Assembly: GCF_027257195.1 (NCBI RefSeq)
Contig: NZ_JAPDFS010000002.1
Span: 272,354-336,353, forward strand
Direction: 5' to 3'
DNA from: Halorubrum sp. F4
GTDB lineage: Archaea > Halobacteriota > Halobacteria > Halobacteriales > Haloferacaceae
DNA: 64,000 nt
This document shows positions 42,802-52,446 of this stretch, one piece after another. Numbering within the stretch: position 1 is the stretch's first letter; each line of letters starts with the position of its first letter. The notes under the pieces were generated by a model. It did not search any database. It had not been told where the DNA came from and saw only the letters and a program-made list of their open reading frames with translations. A program made the translations under genes and the position numbers.

Positions 42802-43867
42802 AGTCGTGAATTACCTCGATGATCCGGTCAATATCGTCGTGTGAAACGGAGGGATGTACCGGAAGCGAAAGGACCTGGTTCGCAGCGAGTTCGGCCTCCC
42901 GTGCGCTCACGTCGAGGTGGTCGTAAGCGGGTTGCTCATGAATACATTTCGGGTAGTACACACTGTTTCCGATGTCGTGGTCGTCCAAGTGTTCTCGGAG
43001 TCCCTCCCGATCCTCCGTCCGGATCGTGTACTGGTGATACGCGTGTGTCATTCCATCCGGTTCGGTCGGAGTGACGACTTCCGTCCCCGCAAGGCCTTCG
43101 TTCAATTCGGCGGCGTTCGCTCGTCGTGATTCGATGAAACGAGGAAGTCGATCGAGCTGAACACGACCGATCGCCGCGGCCATGCTCGTCATCCGGAAGT
43201 TGTGTCCGAGCGTCGCGTGCTCATACAATTCGGTTCGTCCGTGGTTGACGAATTGAGCCACCGCCTCGGCAATGTCCTCCCGGTCCGTGACGATCATTCC
43301 ACCCTCTCCCGTCGTCATGTTCTTGGTCGGGTAGAACGAAAAACACGCCACGTCACCGATCGATCCGACTCTGGTATCCTCGTAGGTCGCGCCGTGTGCC
43401 TGAGCCGCGTCCTCAATGATCGGTACGTCGAGGTCGTTCGCGAGTTCGCAGAGTTGGCCCATCGGTGCCGGTAGTCCGTAGAGGTGAACCGGCATGATCG
43501 CGTCGACGTCGTGCTTCCGTGCGATCTCCTCAGTCGCCTCGGGATCGAGGTTGTACGTTTCCGGATCGATGTCGGCGAACACCGGATCCGCTCCGGTGAA
43601 CCGGACCACATTCGCCGTGGCGACGAACGAGAACGGCGTCGTCAACACGGAATCACCCTCGCCGATCCCGAGTGCTTCGAGTGCGGCATGGAGGGCGGCG
43701 GTTCCGTTTGCCGTCGCGACCCCGTGATCGGTTCCACAGTAGTCTGCGAACTCTCGTTCGAACTCACGAACCTCGGGCCCGTCCGCGATCATTCCGCTGT
43801 CAAGGACGGCCTCCACGCGTTCTTTTGCTTCGTCGCTGATCGTCGGGTTAGCGATCGGGATCGTCAT
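42782..43867 (-). CDS. DegT/DnrJ/EryC1/StrS aminotransferase (WbpE-like)
   Basis: The 361-aa PLP enzyme has the family motifs IPIANPTISDEAKERVE, ANGTAALHAAL, IIEDAAQAHGATY, and the PLP lysine in SFYPTKNMTTGEGG. In the pathway it aminates the 3-keto sugar. Its ATG overlaps the acyltransferase stop by 4 bases. The gene set order acyltransferase, aminotransferase, 3-dehydrogenase, 6-dehydrogenase is the reverse of the reaction order. Confidence 0.92.
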   Translation of the reverse strand: MTIPIANPTISDEAKERVEAVLDSGMIADGPEVREFEREFADYCGTDHGVATANGTAALHAALEALGIGEGDSVLTTPFSFVATANVVRFTGADPVFADIDPETYNLDPEATEEIARKHDVDAIMPVHLYGLPAPMGQLCELANDLDVPIIEDAAQAHGATYEDTRVGSIGDVACFSFYPTKNMTTGEGGMIVTDREDIAEAVAQFVNHGRTELYEHATLGHNFRMTSMAAAIGRVQLDRLPRFIESRRANAAELNEGLAGTEVVTPTEPDGMTHAYHQYTIRTEDREGLREHLDDHDIGNSVYYPKCIHEQPAYDHLDVSAREAELAANQVLSLPVHPSVSHDDIDRIIEVIHDYDTKRD

Positions 43868-44409
43868 AGGTCGTTCTTCCGGGGGACTCCTTCTGGAAGT
43901 GCTCGATGTTCCGCGGGCGCACCGATCGCAAGCGTTTCTGGGGGTACGTCGTTGACGACAACGGAACCGGCCGCAACGAACGATTCGGCACCGACCGTCA
44001 CGTCGGGGAGGATCGTCGCGTTCGCGCCGATGGACGCGTGGTCTTCGATCGTCGGTCCGGCGAGATCGATGTCATCCCGAACTGGATAGGGATCGTTGGT
44101 CAACACGGCGTGCGGGCCGACGAAGGCGTGATCGCCGATTGTCGTGTGGGAGGGAACGTACACGCCAGTTTGTAGACTCACGTCGGACCCGATAGTCGTT
44201 CGACCGTCGATGACGGTTTTCGTTCCAACCAGGACGTCGTCGCCGATCTCGGTTAGCTCCCGAACGAGCGCGTCGTGTCCAGTCGAGAACCGGTCACCGA
44301 TCGCGACGTCGTCATAGATGATCGTTCCCGCTCGGATCCTCGGATCGGACCCGATGTGAGGTTCCTCGGATCCCTCCGCGTATTCGAACCCGATCGTAGC
44401 CTGATTCAT
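43864..44409 (-). CDS. left-handed beta-helix acetyltransferase (WbpD-like)
   Basis: The 181-aa protein is made of hexapeptide repeats (IGSDPRIRAGTIIYDDVAIGDRF, TEIGDDVLVGTKTVIDGRTTIGSD, TIGDHAFVGPHAVLTNDPYP, SIGANATILPDVTVGAESFVAAGSVV). It has the long external loop before NDPYP typical of sugar-nucleotide N-acetyltransferases. In the pathway it acetylates the 3-amino group to give UDP-GlcNAc3NAcA. The ATG at 44409 is preferred over a TTG two codons up. It opens the operon. Confidence 0.9.
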   Translation of the reverse strand: MNQATIGFEYAEGSEEPHIGSDPRIRAGTIIYDDVAIGDRFSTGHDALVRELTEIGDDVLVGTKTVIDGRTTIGSDVSLQTGVYVPSHTTIGDHAFVGPHAVLTNDPYPVRDDIDLAGPTIEDHASIGANATILPDVTVGAESFVAAGSVVVNDVPPETLAIGAPAEHRALPEGVPRKNDL

Positions 44410-44583
44410 GCTCAATTCTTGACTCCTATGCGGAACGAGTCGGCAAGCGCATGATAATCTTCCGATACGAGAGTGCTAACACCGACCTGGATGTGTCCCC
44501 TTCTTGGGATCGAGTGACGGAGTCGCCGAAAGAGAAACGACCGTATCGAATGGTATACCTGGATTCTCTGGATACCGAAACGC

Positions 44584-45613
44584 AGTATAGATGTCCTCAC
44601 GGTAGTCAGCGCTCGACCACGGTTCATCGAAGCGTTCGTGGTCTCCAGAGAGCTATGAGTCGAACACGACGAAGTCCTCGTTCACACCAGTCAACACTAC
44701 GACGAGAAACTGTCCAACATGTTCTTCGACGAACTGGGGATCCCGGAATCGGGTCCGAGAGTCACGCCGCTCAAACGGCTCAGATGATGATCAAGCTGGA
44801 GCAGTTCGTCGACGAGTACGCTCCTGACGTACCGCTGTGCTACGGAGACACGAATTCGACGCTCGCGGCCGCGAGGGTCGCGTCGAAGTCGACGTCGATC
44901 TGACAAACGTGGAAGCGGGACTGCGAAGCTTCAATCGAGAGATGCCGGAGGAGATCAATTGAGTCTTGACGGGTCATACCTCTGATCCCCTGTTTGCGCC
45001 GAGCGAACGAGCGATCGACAACCTCGAGGCCGAAGGGGTACACAACGTCGGCGACGTCATGTACGATTCGGTGCTGTGGGAACGTGACGAAGCGCTGGCT
45101 CGCTCAACGATTCATAAGAATCTTGGGCGAGGAGTATCTCTTCGCGACGGTTCACCGGCCTCGTAATACGGATGATCGAGAGCAGCTCGAAACGATCCTG
45201 ATGAGTCTCGCGGCCGATCCTCAAGAGGTAGTTTTCCCAGCTCACCCACGGACGATCGATCAGTTGGAATACTACTTCTGGTTGAGACGACCGAGATGGA
45301 ATTGACGCTCGTTGATCCGGTCGGATATTTGGATTTCGTCACGCTCCAGGCGGGTGCGAAGATCATCGTCACTTACTCGCAAGGGATCCAGAAAGAGGTG
45401 TTCTTCCTTGGTGTCCCTCGCGTTACACTGCGTGAGGAGACTGAGTGGCCGGAAATGGTTGAGGCCGGTGGAAATATCCTCGTAGGTGCGAATTCGACCA
45501 CGATCGGGGATGTACTTGCTGATCCGCCACGATCTCCATCAGATGTGAAGCCTTACGCGGATGGGACCGCGGCGGAAAAGATCGTTGAGGTGCTGGATGA
45601 TCTATCGACATAA
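44584..45613 (+). pseudogene. broken UDP-N-acetylglucosamine 2-epimerase (WecB/WbpI-like)
   Basis: Three frames carry consecutive pieces of one epimerase. The first reads VLTVVSARPRFIEAF, then an in-frame TGA, then VEHDEVLVHTSQHYDEKLSNMFF and LGIPES (44593-44780). The second has KLEQFVDEYAPDVPLCYGDTNSTLAAARVA and NVEAGLRSFNREMPEEIN (44790-44950). The third has LFAPSERAIDNLEAEG, ATVHRPRNTDDREQLE, and IVTYSQGIQKEVFFLGVPRVTLREETEWPEMV (44985-45500). Catalytic blocks are also altered: NVEAGLR for HVEAGLR and YSQG for DSGG. At least two frameshifts and two stops are visible. This enzyme would be the last step, so the operon across from it has lost it here. Confidence 0.85.
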
Positions 45614-46711
45614 CTCTTCGTAGAGTGCGATGAGTTTCTTTGCTTCAACTTCCCAGCTATATTTTTTCTCAATAAGAGAGCGCATGTTAGCGATATCGTA
45701 GTCTCGTTGAAGAGCGTTTTCGACCGCGTCAGCCGCAGCCTCAGTATCGTCTTGAGGAACGACGTGTCGGAACCGATCGGGGAGAAACCGGATCGCCGCA
45801 TCTAGAGGAGTAGTCAGAGTAGGAAGTCCGGCGTACAGGTACTCGAACTGTTTTGTCGGGATCGCGGTTTCGAACTCAGCTGTGTCTAAAAGCGAGAGTC
45901 CGATATCAGCACTGTACAAATACCGGAACATTTCTTCGTAGTCGACGTATCCAGGGAATTCGACGTGAAATTCGAGATCATGATCACGGATGAACCGTTC
46001 AGCTCGACGTTTGTCCGCATCAGTACGCCACGTTCCGAGTGCCCACAACTCGACTTCAAGGCCGCGCTCCCGGAGCATGTTTAGGAGATCAAGGGAACGA
46101 TGAATGCCTCGGAGTTCGCTCAACCCACCGATGTAACAGAGAACGTGATCGGCCTGTCGTTCCTTCGTGTCCATCTTTGACGATAGCCCGTCGATACGTG
46201 GATAATTGTGTAACGTGACGACACGATCGTTCGATTGCATAAATTTTCTTCCGAGTCGATCGGTTGCGGATACGATTGCATCGAATCGGGTCGCAGCGAG
46301 CCGTTCGACTCGTGGGATTGTGTATGCAATCGGCAGTGTCACCGGATCCGGGATCCATTCCCTTCCGGCAGCCTTGTGTCCGAAGTCCTCATGGACGTCA
46401 TACACTACAGCACTGTTAGTTGTCGCTGCGAGGTAGAGTCCGACTGGGATCAATTCTGGATCGTGGAAGTGATAGACTGATACATCAAGCTGTTTCGCGA
46501 TTCGAGCCACCTCTGGAATATTACGCCACCGATCAACCCGACTCAGAGTTGAACCCAGGTCAATAAACTGGACACTGTTCTGCCTTCTGTCCGGAGTATC
46601 ATGTGCGACGATCCCGACGCTGAATCCGGCGTCAGCTAAACTAGTGGCCTGCTTATCGAAGATTCGAGTGTCTATCGGTGTGTGAGCGGTCGTTAGGTGG
46701 AGGCTATCCAT
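45602..46711 (-). CDS. GT4-family glycosyltransferase
   Basis: The 369-aa protein has a GT-B pattern: SLHLTTAHTPIDTRIFDKQATSLADAGFSVGIVAHD at the start, VSVYHFHDPELIPVG, and the C-terminal nucleotide-sugar site VLCYIGGLSELRGIHRSLDLL with IPTKQFEYLYAGLPTLTTPL. The EXE-type acceptor glutamates appear in the last motif. It ends within 12 bases of the pseudogene on the other strand. Sugar unknown. Confidence 0.9.
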   Translation of the reverse strand: MDSLHLTTAHTPIDTRIFDKQATSLADAGFSVGIVAHDTPDRRQNSVQFIDLGSTLSRVDRWRNIPEVARIAKQLDVSVYHFHDPELIPVGLYLAATTNSAVVYDVHEDFGHKAAGREWIPDPVTLPIAYTIPRVERLAATRFDAIVSATDRLGRKFMQSNDRVVTLHNYPRIDGLSSKMDTKERQADHVLCYIGGLSELRGIHRSLDLLNMLRERGLEVELWALGTWRTDADKRRAERFIRDHDLEFHVEFPGYVDYEEMFRYLYSADIGLSLLDTAEFETAIPTKQFEYLYAGLPTLTTPLDAAIRFLPDRFRHVVPQDDTEAAADAVENALQRDYDIANMRSLIEKKYSWEVEAKKLIALYEELCR

Positions 46712-47070
46712 AATATAAGTACATATTCAGCAAATGAATAACTGATGCGATTGGAATTGCCTGGTTTAGCACCTCCTTAGCTGGCGTTCAATAGTTGAGT
46801 GATTGATGCAGCTGTTGATGATTACAATGATGTATGACTTGTTCAATCATGCTATTAATAACTCAATGTACTCACTAAAAAGCTGCTTGATGAGGCCGTT
46901 TAACGCCGAATAGGCGAAAGATCTCTTAGTTTCCCTGAGTGAAAACCGGTCGCGTGGAGTCGGACCGAAAAAGACCGACAGGCGTCGCCGTCACGCTCTC
47001 AATATTCTCGTCACAAGTATCTCAGTGGCCAGTTCTTGCTTGAGTATAATCTAAATTAACGAGTAGTCCA
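46712..47070. other. A/T-rich intergenic region
   Basis: About 360 bases with no gene. A/T-rich TATA-like strings lie just upstream of the GT4 start (AATATAAGTACATATTC at 46712-46728). A stretch near 46920-47000 (GAGTGAAAACCGGTCGCGTGGAGTCGGACC) has coding-like G/C and could be a decayed IS end, but I could not identify it. Confidence 0.35.
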
Positions 47071-48315
47071 CTATCCAAACAAATTTAATTTGATATTATC
47101 GGCTTGACAGTGTCTTATACTCGGATAGATTAGTAGACCTATAAATGTGAATAAGAACCTATCTGAAGTAAGATCTCCCGATACCATACGCCAAATAAAT
47201 AAGTACACTAGTAGAAGAATAATAATTGTTTTTTTACTATTTTGTATATCAATTACTGGCCTAAAATATGATAACGGATATACTATAACGAGTGTGAATA
47301 AGAATAACCCAGCAAGTCCCAATTCAGTTGTTACTTCTAAAAGAAGATTGTGAGGATGATCATGTACTTGATCCCATACAGAAGGCCATCCACCAAATCC
47401 AATGCCGAACAGAGGATTATTTATTATGGAGCGAATCGCAGTAGGATAGTACATTAGTCTACTTTCGAGAGGTGAGTCAATTGTAATTAATATCCGTTCA
47501 ATAGTTCTAGGAACCACCCCAAGATATGAGAAAATGAATCCACTAGTCAAAATGATTGAAAAGAATGATACAATTATTTGGACCAACTTTTTTATATTGG
47601 TTTTATTTGAGATAAATACCGTAATAAGTAATAGAACATTTGCTATGATTGATGAAATAAAAGGACCCCGACCTCCAGATGATGACAGCATGAGAATAAA
47701 GAACATAGTCAAGAACGAATAAATGAGAGCCTTCTTTATTTTTTTCCTATTCATGAGTGTATAATGAAAAGATAAAATGAATCCAATTCCAAGGAGTAAG
47801 GTCATCAGTTGATATTGAACTAGCTCTTGTAGGCTACCGGCACTAAGGAATACTAACTTGAGAATAGCAACTATTCCAGATATAATAGAAAATAGATATA
47901 AGGATTGGATCAACTTCCTTACTCGTACAGGCCTTGTTGCGATAACAAATACACTAGAAAAAAAGGCCAAGATAGTAGTGGACGTACCTATCATTTTTCT
48001 CATAAAATAGTTCTCGCCATTTATAAATAGACCTGTCATAAAGGTATATGCCAGAAACAGAACCAATAAAATCACACACACAATTTGGATATGTGTTACT
48101 TCACTTCGTCTGTATATGAGGTATGTCATAGAAAGTGAAACCAAAATCATTAACACAAATGTGGTGTCAAGCAGGATATTAACACCATATAATTCTTTCA
48201 CAACACCAGAAAATAAAAATAATACAAACAGAAATTCAAATGAAATTAAGGTATTTGTTACCGTTCCAAGATTCAAATTAGATTCATTAATTGACTTCGT
48301 AGCGTTCATCCCCAT
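47071..48315 (-). CDS. O-antigen ligase/polymerase-like membrane protein (Wzy-like)
   Basis: The 414-aa protein has about eleven to twelve membrane segments, a large loop near the C-terminal third, and the motif GIGFGGWPSVWDQVHDHPHNLLLEVTTELGLAGLFLF, the histidine/N-rich site shared by Wzy polymerases and WaaL ligases. It is strongly A/T-rich compared with flanks, a sign of transfer. The ATG at 48315 gives MGMNATK; a TTG seven codons upstream is less likely. With the Wzx flippase at the window end it suggests Wzx/Wzy-type polymer export. Confidence 0.85.
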   Translation of the reverse strand: MGMNATKSINESNLNLGTVTNTLISFEFLFVLFLFSGVVKELYGVNILLDTTFVLMILVSLSMTYLIYRRSEVTHIQIVCVILLVLFLAYTFMTGLFINGENYFMRKMIGTSTTILAFFSSVFVIATRPVRVRKLIQSLYLFSIISGIVAILKLVFLSAGSLQELVQYQLMTLLLGIGFILSFHYTLMNRKKIKKALIYSFLTMFFILMLSSSGGRGPFISSIIANVLLLITVFISNKTNIKKLVQIIVSFFSIILTSGFIFSYLGVVPRTIERILITIDSPLESRLMYYPTAIRSIINNPLFGIGFGGWPSVWDQVHDHPHNLLLEVTTELGLAGLFLFTLVIVYPLSYFRPVIDIQNSKKTIIILLLVYLFIWRMVSGDLTSDRFLFTFIGLLIYPSIRHCQADNIKLNLFG

Positions 48316-48439
48316 ATACAGATAGCCTGAGGTCAAATTAAAACTCGATAAAGTAAAAGATTGCTAAATTCTAAGAGCATGAAGTAAGATAAGAGAAGAT
48401 GATCCATTACCAGTAGAGGAAATTGGATAAAATTGCTCT

Positions 48440-48655
48440 GATGGGATGAGAGCCTGCTAAGTCCCCAGCGTGCGTGAAGAGGTACTGGGGTGTGGTCAAA
48501 GGCCGATGATTCAACAACGTCTCAGAACGCGTGGCTCTGATTGGCCTACTGCCAAGGACGCACATCATGGGAGGCCGCCCGGATGCCGACAGCATCCAGG
48601 CGGCGAGCCCGAATGGGTGTGGCTTCCTTCACGAACTTCCCACTCCTGAGGAACC
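48440..48655 (+). ncRNA. possible IS110 bridge-RNA region
   Basis: In IS110 elements a bridge RNA with target- and donor-binding loops is transcribed from the non-coding region ahead of the transposase. Here that place holds GC-rich stem-forming sequence (GGGAGGCCGCCCGGATGCCGACAGCATCC near 48567-48595). Since the transposase is broken, this RNA would be a fossil. Inference only. Confidence 0.25.
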
Positions 48656-49758
48656 ATATACTACCTCGGAATCGACCTTCATAAAGATGAGTCGCACGTC
48701 GCTGTTTTGGACGACGATACTGGGGTCGTCGAAGAGATTCGCGTCACAAACGCGAATCTCGACGAAGTCGCCGAAGAATACGCCGGAGCCAAAGCTGCGC
48801 TCGAAGCAACCAGCAACTACTATACGGTCTGCGACACCCTCGACGAACACCTCAACGTGGTTCTCGCAGATCCGGGCCAGACCAAGGCAATCGGCTATGC
48901 TGAGGTAAAAAACGACCGGCTCGACGCGAAGTTGCTTGCGCAACTTCGCCGAGCCGGCATGATCGCTGAAAGTTACGTTCCGTCCGAAGAACTGCGGGAG
49001 CACCGCGCACTCGTGCGCGGCCGGAAGCGATTGGTCGAAAAGCGTACGGACTTCAAAAACGAAGTCCACGCCTTGCTTGACAAACACGGATCACCTACGA
49101 CTGGGATCCGTTCAGCGTGAACGGACGAGAAATCCTCGCCAACGAGGATTTCTCGCTCAGTGTGGTCGGCGATCAGCTGATGGAGTCGTTCCTCTCGATT
49201 ATCGACGAGCTCACCGCTCAGATCGAGGAACTCGAAATGCTGATCGAAGAGACCGCTGCGTCTCTGGAGGCGACGCAGCTGTTGATGACGATTCCGGGCG
49301 TGAGTTTCTACTCGTCGTTGCTGATCACCTCGGAGATTGGTGAGATCGACCGATTCGACGAGGCGAACCAGGTGGTGAGTTACACGGGATTGGATCCGGT
49401 CGTCCGCGAGTCAGGTGACTTGCAGACTGACGGATCGACCTCGAAACGAGGAAGTGGAGACTTACGCTAGATCCCCGTCCAATGCGTCCAAACAGCGGTT
49501 TATCGGTGTAACGATCCGTATCTTGGACGCTTCTACACTCGATTGAAACAGCGGAAGAACCACCAGATAACGATCGTCGCAACGGCGCAGAAACTGCTCG
49601 TGTCAATTTTCCATATGCTTGATCAGGTTGAAGTGTACGATCCACCAGAGGTGAGTGCCAGAGGGCCATCGAGCCGGCGGCCCTTATCGGCGGGTCGCAG
49701 CGGGCATGAGCTACAGCTAACGCCCTCACGTTCTGACCGCCTGCCGGCTGGTTGCTGA
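48656..49758 (+). pseudogene. IS110-family transposase, broken
   Basis: Reading frames piece together to a DEDD-type IS110 transposase. The N-terminal YLGIDLHKDESHVAVLDDD and DPGQTKAIGYAEVKNDRLDAKLLAQLRRAGM are followed by a frame change near 49085 into ITYDWDPFSVNGREILANEDFSLSVV. The C-terminal MTIPGVSFYSSLLITSEIGEIDRF and GSTSKRGSGDLR end at a TAG where a tryptophan codon is expected (49468-49470). The same frame goes on to IPVQCVQTAVYRCNDPYLGRFYTRLKQRKNHQ. The expected start codon reads ATA (48656). Three lesions make it a clear pseudogene. Confidence 0.85.
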
Positions 49759-49944
49759 GCTATCGCCGTGACTGCTTGCGGTTTTCTCTCCGTGGACAAG
49801 ATCGGGCAGATCCCGGCGAAAAATATAGTATCGCAGACGTGGTTTATTGGGCTATCAGGCTTTCATAAGTGTTGAATCTGCAAAAGTGGCGAGGTAGCGT
49901 CGCTGTAAAGGTGGAAGCGAAGCAGAAGAGCCGGATGTGACTAA

Positions 49945-50758
49945 CCCTACTCTTCCGCTTCGTTAAGCAAGCTGCGTCGCTGGCTCAAAAGCGTTGTACC
50001 GCCAATCCAACGTCGGTGAGTGATTCGGCTGGAACGGGTTTCCCGGCTGGAAGCATGTCATGCTCTACTTTTTGCGGATTCATATGGACGCGATGTACCG
50101 CGAGATCGTTGATTGGGCGAGTGAGATAGATCGAGTTCGTGGTTGTTACACCTGTCGCGGATGGCATTTCGTACCCTCAACGCTGTACCGGTCGTTCGAG
50201 CGGGTGCCCATGTCGATATGGTACGGATTCCTTCAGGAGTTTACAGAGATCTGCGATCCGGGATCGTACGGAGCTATCGACACCACGTTCTTCGACCGAG
50301 AAACGGCATCGAAACACTATCAACACCACTCAGATCGCCACATACGCACGCTGAAAACGACAGTTCTCGTAGACTTGTGTGCTATCCTCGATATTCACTT
50401 CTCGGCACACTGGCCTCACGATACGCAAACTGGTCGTCGAGTTGTCCTTCGAAATACCGAGAAGATTGAGAATATAGCCAGTGATAGAGGCTATGACGAC
50501 CTGTCTCTCCGGGACGCCCTCCGTTCAGAGGGCGTCTGGCTCTTGCTTCGTCGCCGACTGTTCGCTGTTCTACACTCACGCACACAACGCACGATTGGAC
50601 AGCGAATTTACGGCCAACACTGGATTGCCGAGACTACCTTTTCGGCCATCAAGCGTCAAGTCGGCCCTACTGTCCACCCTCGCGCGTGGTACCGTGATCT
50701 CCGTGAACTCATGTTGATCGCCGCAGTCTACAAGCTTGAACAGGGTCTCAAACAGTGA
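49945..50758 (+). pseudogene. IS5-family transposase, broken
   Basis: The piece 50060-50758 shows a DDE transposase: GAIDTTFFDRETASKHY (first D), ASDRGYDDLSLRD (second D), and AETTFSAIKRQVG (E), the IS5 group of haloarchaea. Upstream frames (from about 49945) read LLFRFVKQAASLAQKR, the usual start, before a frame change at the first conserved helix. In the C-terminal part the conserved HAHNARxD block lies in another frame (near 50575), so there is a compensating double frameshift. Not functional. Confidence 0.82.
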
Positions 50759-50848
50759 TCCCCACACCATCATCTGATTCAACAAAGCACACTATGCCGG
50801 AATCTGCCGAAGGTAGCCGCTTCCGTCCTTGCTGGTCAAGCATCTCAT

Positions 50849-52039
50849 TTACTCCAGGGTTAGTTTGGCTCTCTGCCTACAGTGTTCACCAATCTCAGCG
50901 ACTGTGGTAATCCACGCGTTCTGATCATTTAGGAACGATAGGATCTGACGGTATGAATCTAACCAGCCGTTCTTATCGATTTTGCTTGGATGCCAAGAGA
51001 GAGTCAACACACCGCCAACATTTCTCACTCGATTAGTCAATTCTTTCACATATTTAATAGCGTCATCTGGAGCCAAATCCAATCCCTTCGGTCGGAATAA
51101 AGCCGTATCCTGAACGTGGAGTGGAATCTCAACAATATTGGTCGAGTTGTTACTTTGAAGATCGTAGAGTTTCCAGGGATACGAAGTGCCGAATCGGAAG
51201 CCGATGTTTCGGTTAAAACCAAGTGTTGAATCATATTTGAAACCTACAGCCTCTTGAACGCGAGGCGTCTGGCGGATATCATAATGTAAGCAGTGGGACC
51301 TGACACTTTCGACTTCACTACCGACTATATCCTCAAGTTCAGATTTTTCCTGTTGTAATTTATCTACGTCATCGAATGAATACCATGTCGGATGGAGTCC
51401 GATCTCCCACCCAAGATTATCGATCTGTCTGATTGTTTTCGCAACAGTTTGTTTTCTGCCTTCAAATAAGATGGAGTCTGAAAATCGATATTCGGGGTCA
51501 GTACTGTGGTATGGAGGTAGCGGTGTCGGGAGAATAAAAAAGGTGGATTTCGCACCTATAGTACGTTCAGCGTCCAACCACTGATCAAGTGAGTGGTACG
51601 GGTCGGTACCTGTGTGCTGGATAGTCTGGAGCACCGATCGGCCTTCAATAGCAATCGATCTCAACAAATCACTCGCGTTACTGCCAACAAGGGATTCTTC
51701 AGAGATAGAGCGAGCACGTGAGTGAGCGCTGGCTTTCTGTTTAACTCTCCGGTATGTTTGTGTCAGTGAATAGCGTGTGACGTGATCGAGATCATGTGTG
51801 AGACAGACGGCAAAATCAAATCCGTCTGGCCACTGTATGTTAGTTCGTTCTCCTTGTGATTCATCATAATCAAGAATCGGATCGTACAGTAAACCTTTTT
51901 GATTAAGTACATTATATCCGAAGTCGGGGACTGGGCGTTCAGAGAGGTCATCCGGAAGCCGTTCAGCTTCAAATCGACCACTAAGTAGCTTGAACGAGTC
52001 CACGTCGTTCCAAGGCAGTGTCCATCTTCGACTGTTCAT
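50849..52039 (-). CDS. polysaccharide deacetylase-like protein
   Basis: The 396-aa protein has the NodB-type metal motif in CLTHDLDHVTRY (D83 and D85), STFFILPTP, GWEIGLHPTWYSF with the histidine, and VRSHCLHYD, the order of motifs in this carbohydrate esterase family. Length is greater than a simple NodB domain; the N-terminal 70 residues are an added segment. It probably removes N-acetyl groups from a polymer or intermediate. The ATG at 52039 is preceded by A/T-rich GAATAAAATT (TATA-like, 52061-52070). Confidence 0.82.
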   Translation of the reverse strand: MNSRRWTLPWNDVDSFKLLSGRFEAERLPDDLSERPVPDFGYNVLNQKGLLYDPILDYDESQGERTNIQWPDGFDFAVCLTHDLDHVTRYSLTQTYRRVKQKASAHSRARSISEESLVGSNASDLLRSIAIEGRSVLQTIQHTGTDPYHSLDQWLDAERTIGAKSTFFILPTPLPPYHSTDPEYRFSDSILFEGRKQTVAKTIRQIDNLGWEIGLHPTWYSFDDVDKLQQEKSELEDIVGSEVESVRSHCLHYDIRQTPRVQEAVGFKYDSTLGFNRNIGFRFGTSYPWKLYDLQSNNSTNIVEIPLHVQDTALFRPKGLDLAPDDAIKYVKELTNRVRNVGGVLTLSWHPSKIDKNGWLDSYRQILSFLNDQNAWITTVAEIGEHCRQRAKLTLE

Positions 52040-52119
52040 ACAAAGTAGTTGGTAAACTGGTGAATAAAATTAGCTGTCTTGATAGTCGGTCATGTTGCGG
52101 TCTAAGTAATAAATATCTC

Positions 52120-52350
52120 TGTTAAACGCTCATGTGTAGCACATTGTTGATGGAGGGCTGTTGCGGTCGATATCCTTACAGAGATACACTGAGAGTGTCC
52201 GTAGCTGCCGTTTCTGACCGAACGGCCAGAACGACAGCGAGGACAGGAAACGCCGTCACGCCAGCGAACCTGTTACAGCAGATTCACGGCGACCGATTCC
52301 GACCCAAACACATCGAGCGGAATCATTCGTGTCAGACACCGCTTTTGCGG
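52120..52350 (-). pseudogene. IS1595-family transposase fragment
   Basis: On the minus strand this fragment reads IPLDVFGSESVAVNLL, an in-frame TAA, then QVRWRDGVSCPRCRSGRSVRNGSYGHSQ, the N-terminal zinc-ribbon start of ISH4/IS1595-type transposases, before a frameshift. Only about 70 codons remain. The rest of the 52040-52446 gap shows no gene. Confidence 0.65.
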
Positions 52351-52446
52351 TGTCCTTGTCTTTTTCGACTCGACAGCTCAGCAGTAGCAACAATCTCCTA
52401 CAGTAGGCGTATATTCCACTCAAATATGGCTGTAGGTGTTAGCAGA

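Larger units (their letters stand above)
48400..49758 (+). mobile_element. decayed IS110-family element
   Basis: The sequence includes a broken IS110-type transposase (48656-49758) and about 250 bases of structured, non-coding DNA before it (48400-48655), where IS110 elements carry their non-coding left end. Element borders are not defined by clear repeats. Confidence 0.7.

Noticed and set aside
44451..45305. 150-aa and 103-aa + strand open frames as separate genes
   Set aside because: They hold consecutive pieces of one epimerase and are better described as a pseudogene.
47147..47722. + strand frames opposite the Wzy-like gene
   Set aside because: They are antisense to a protein with clear membrane helices and a ligase motif.
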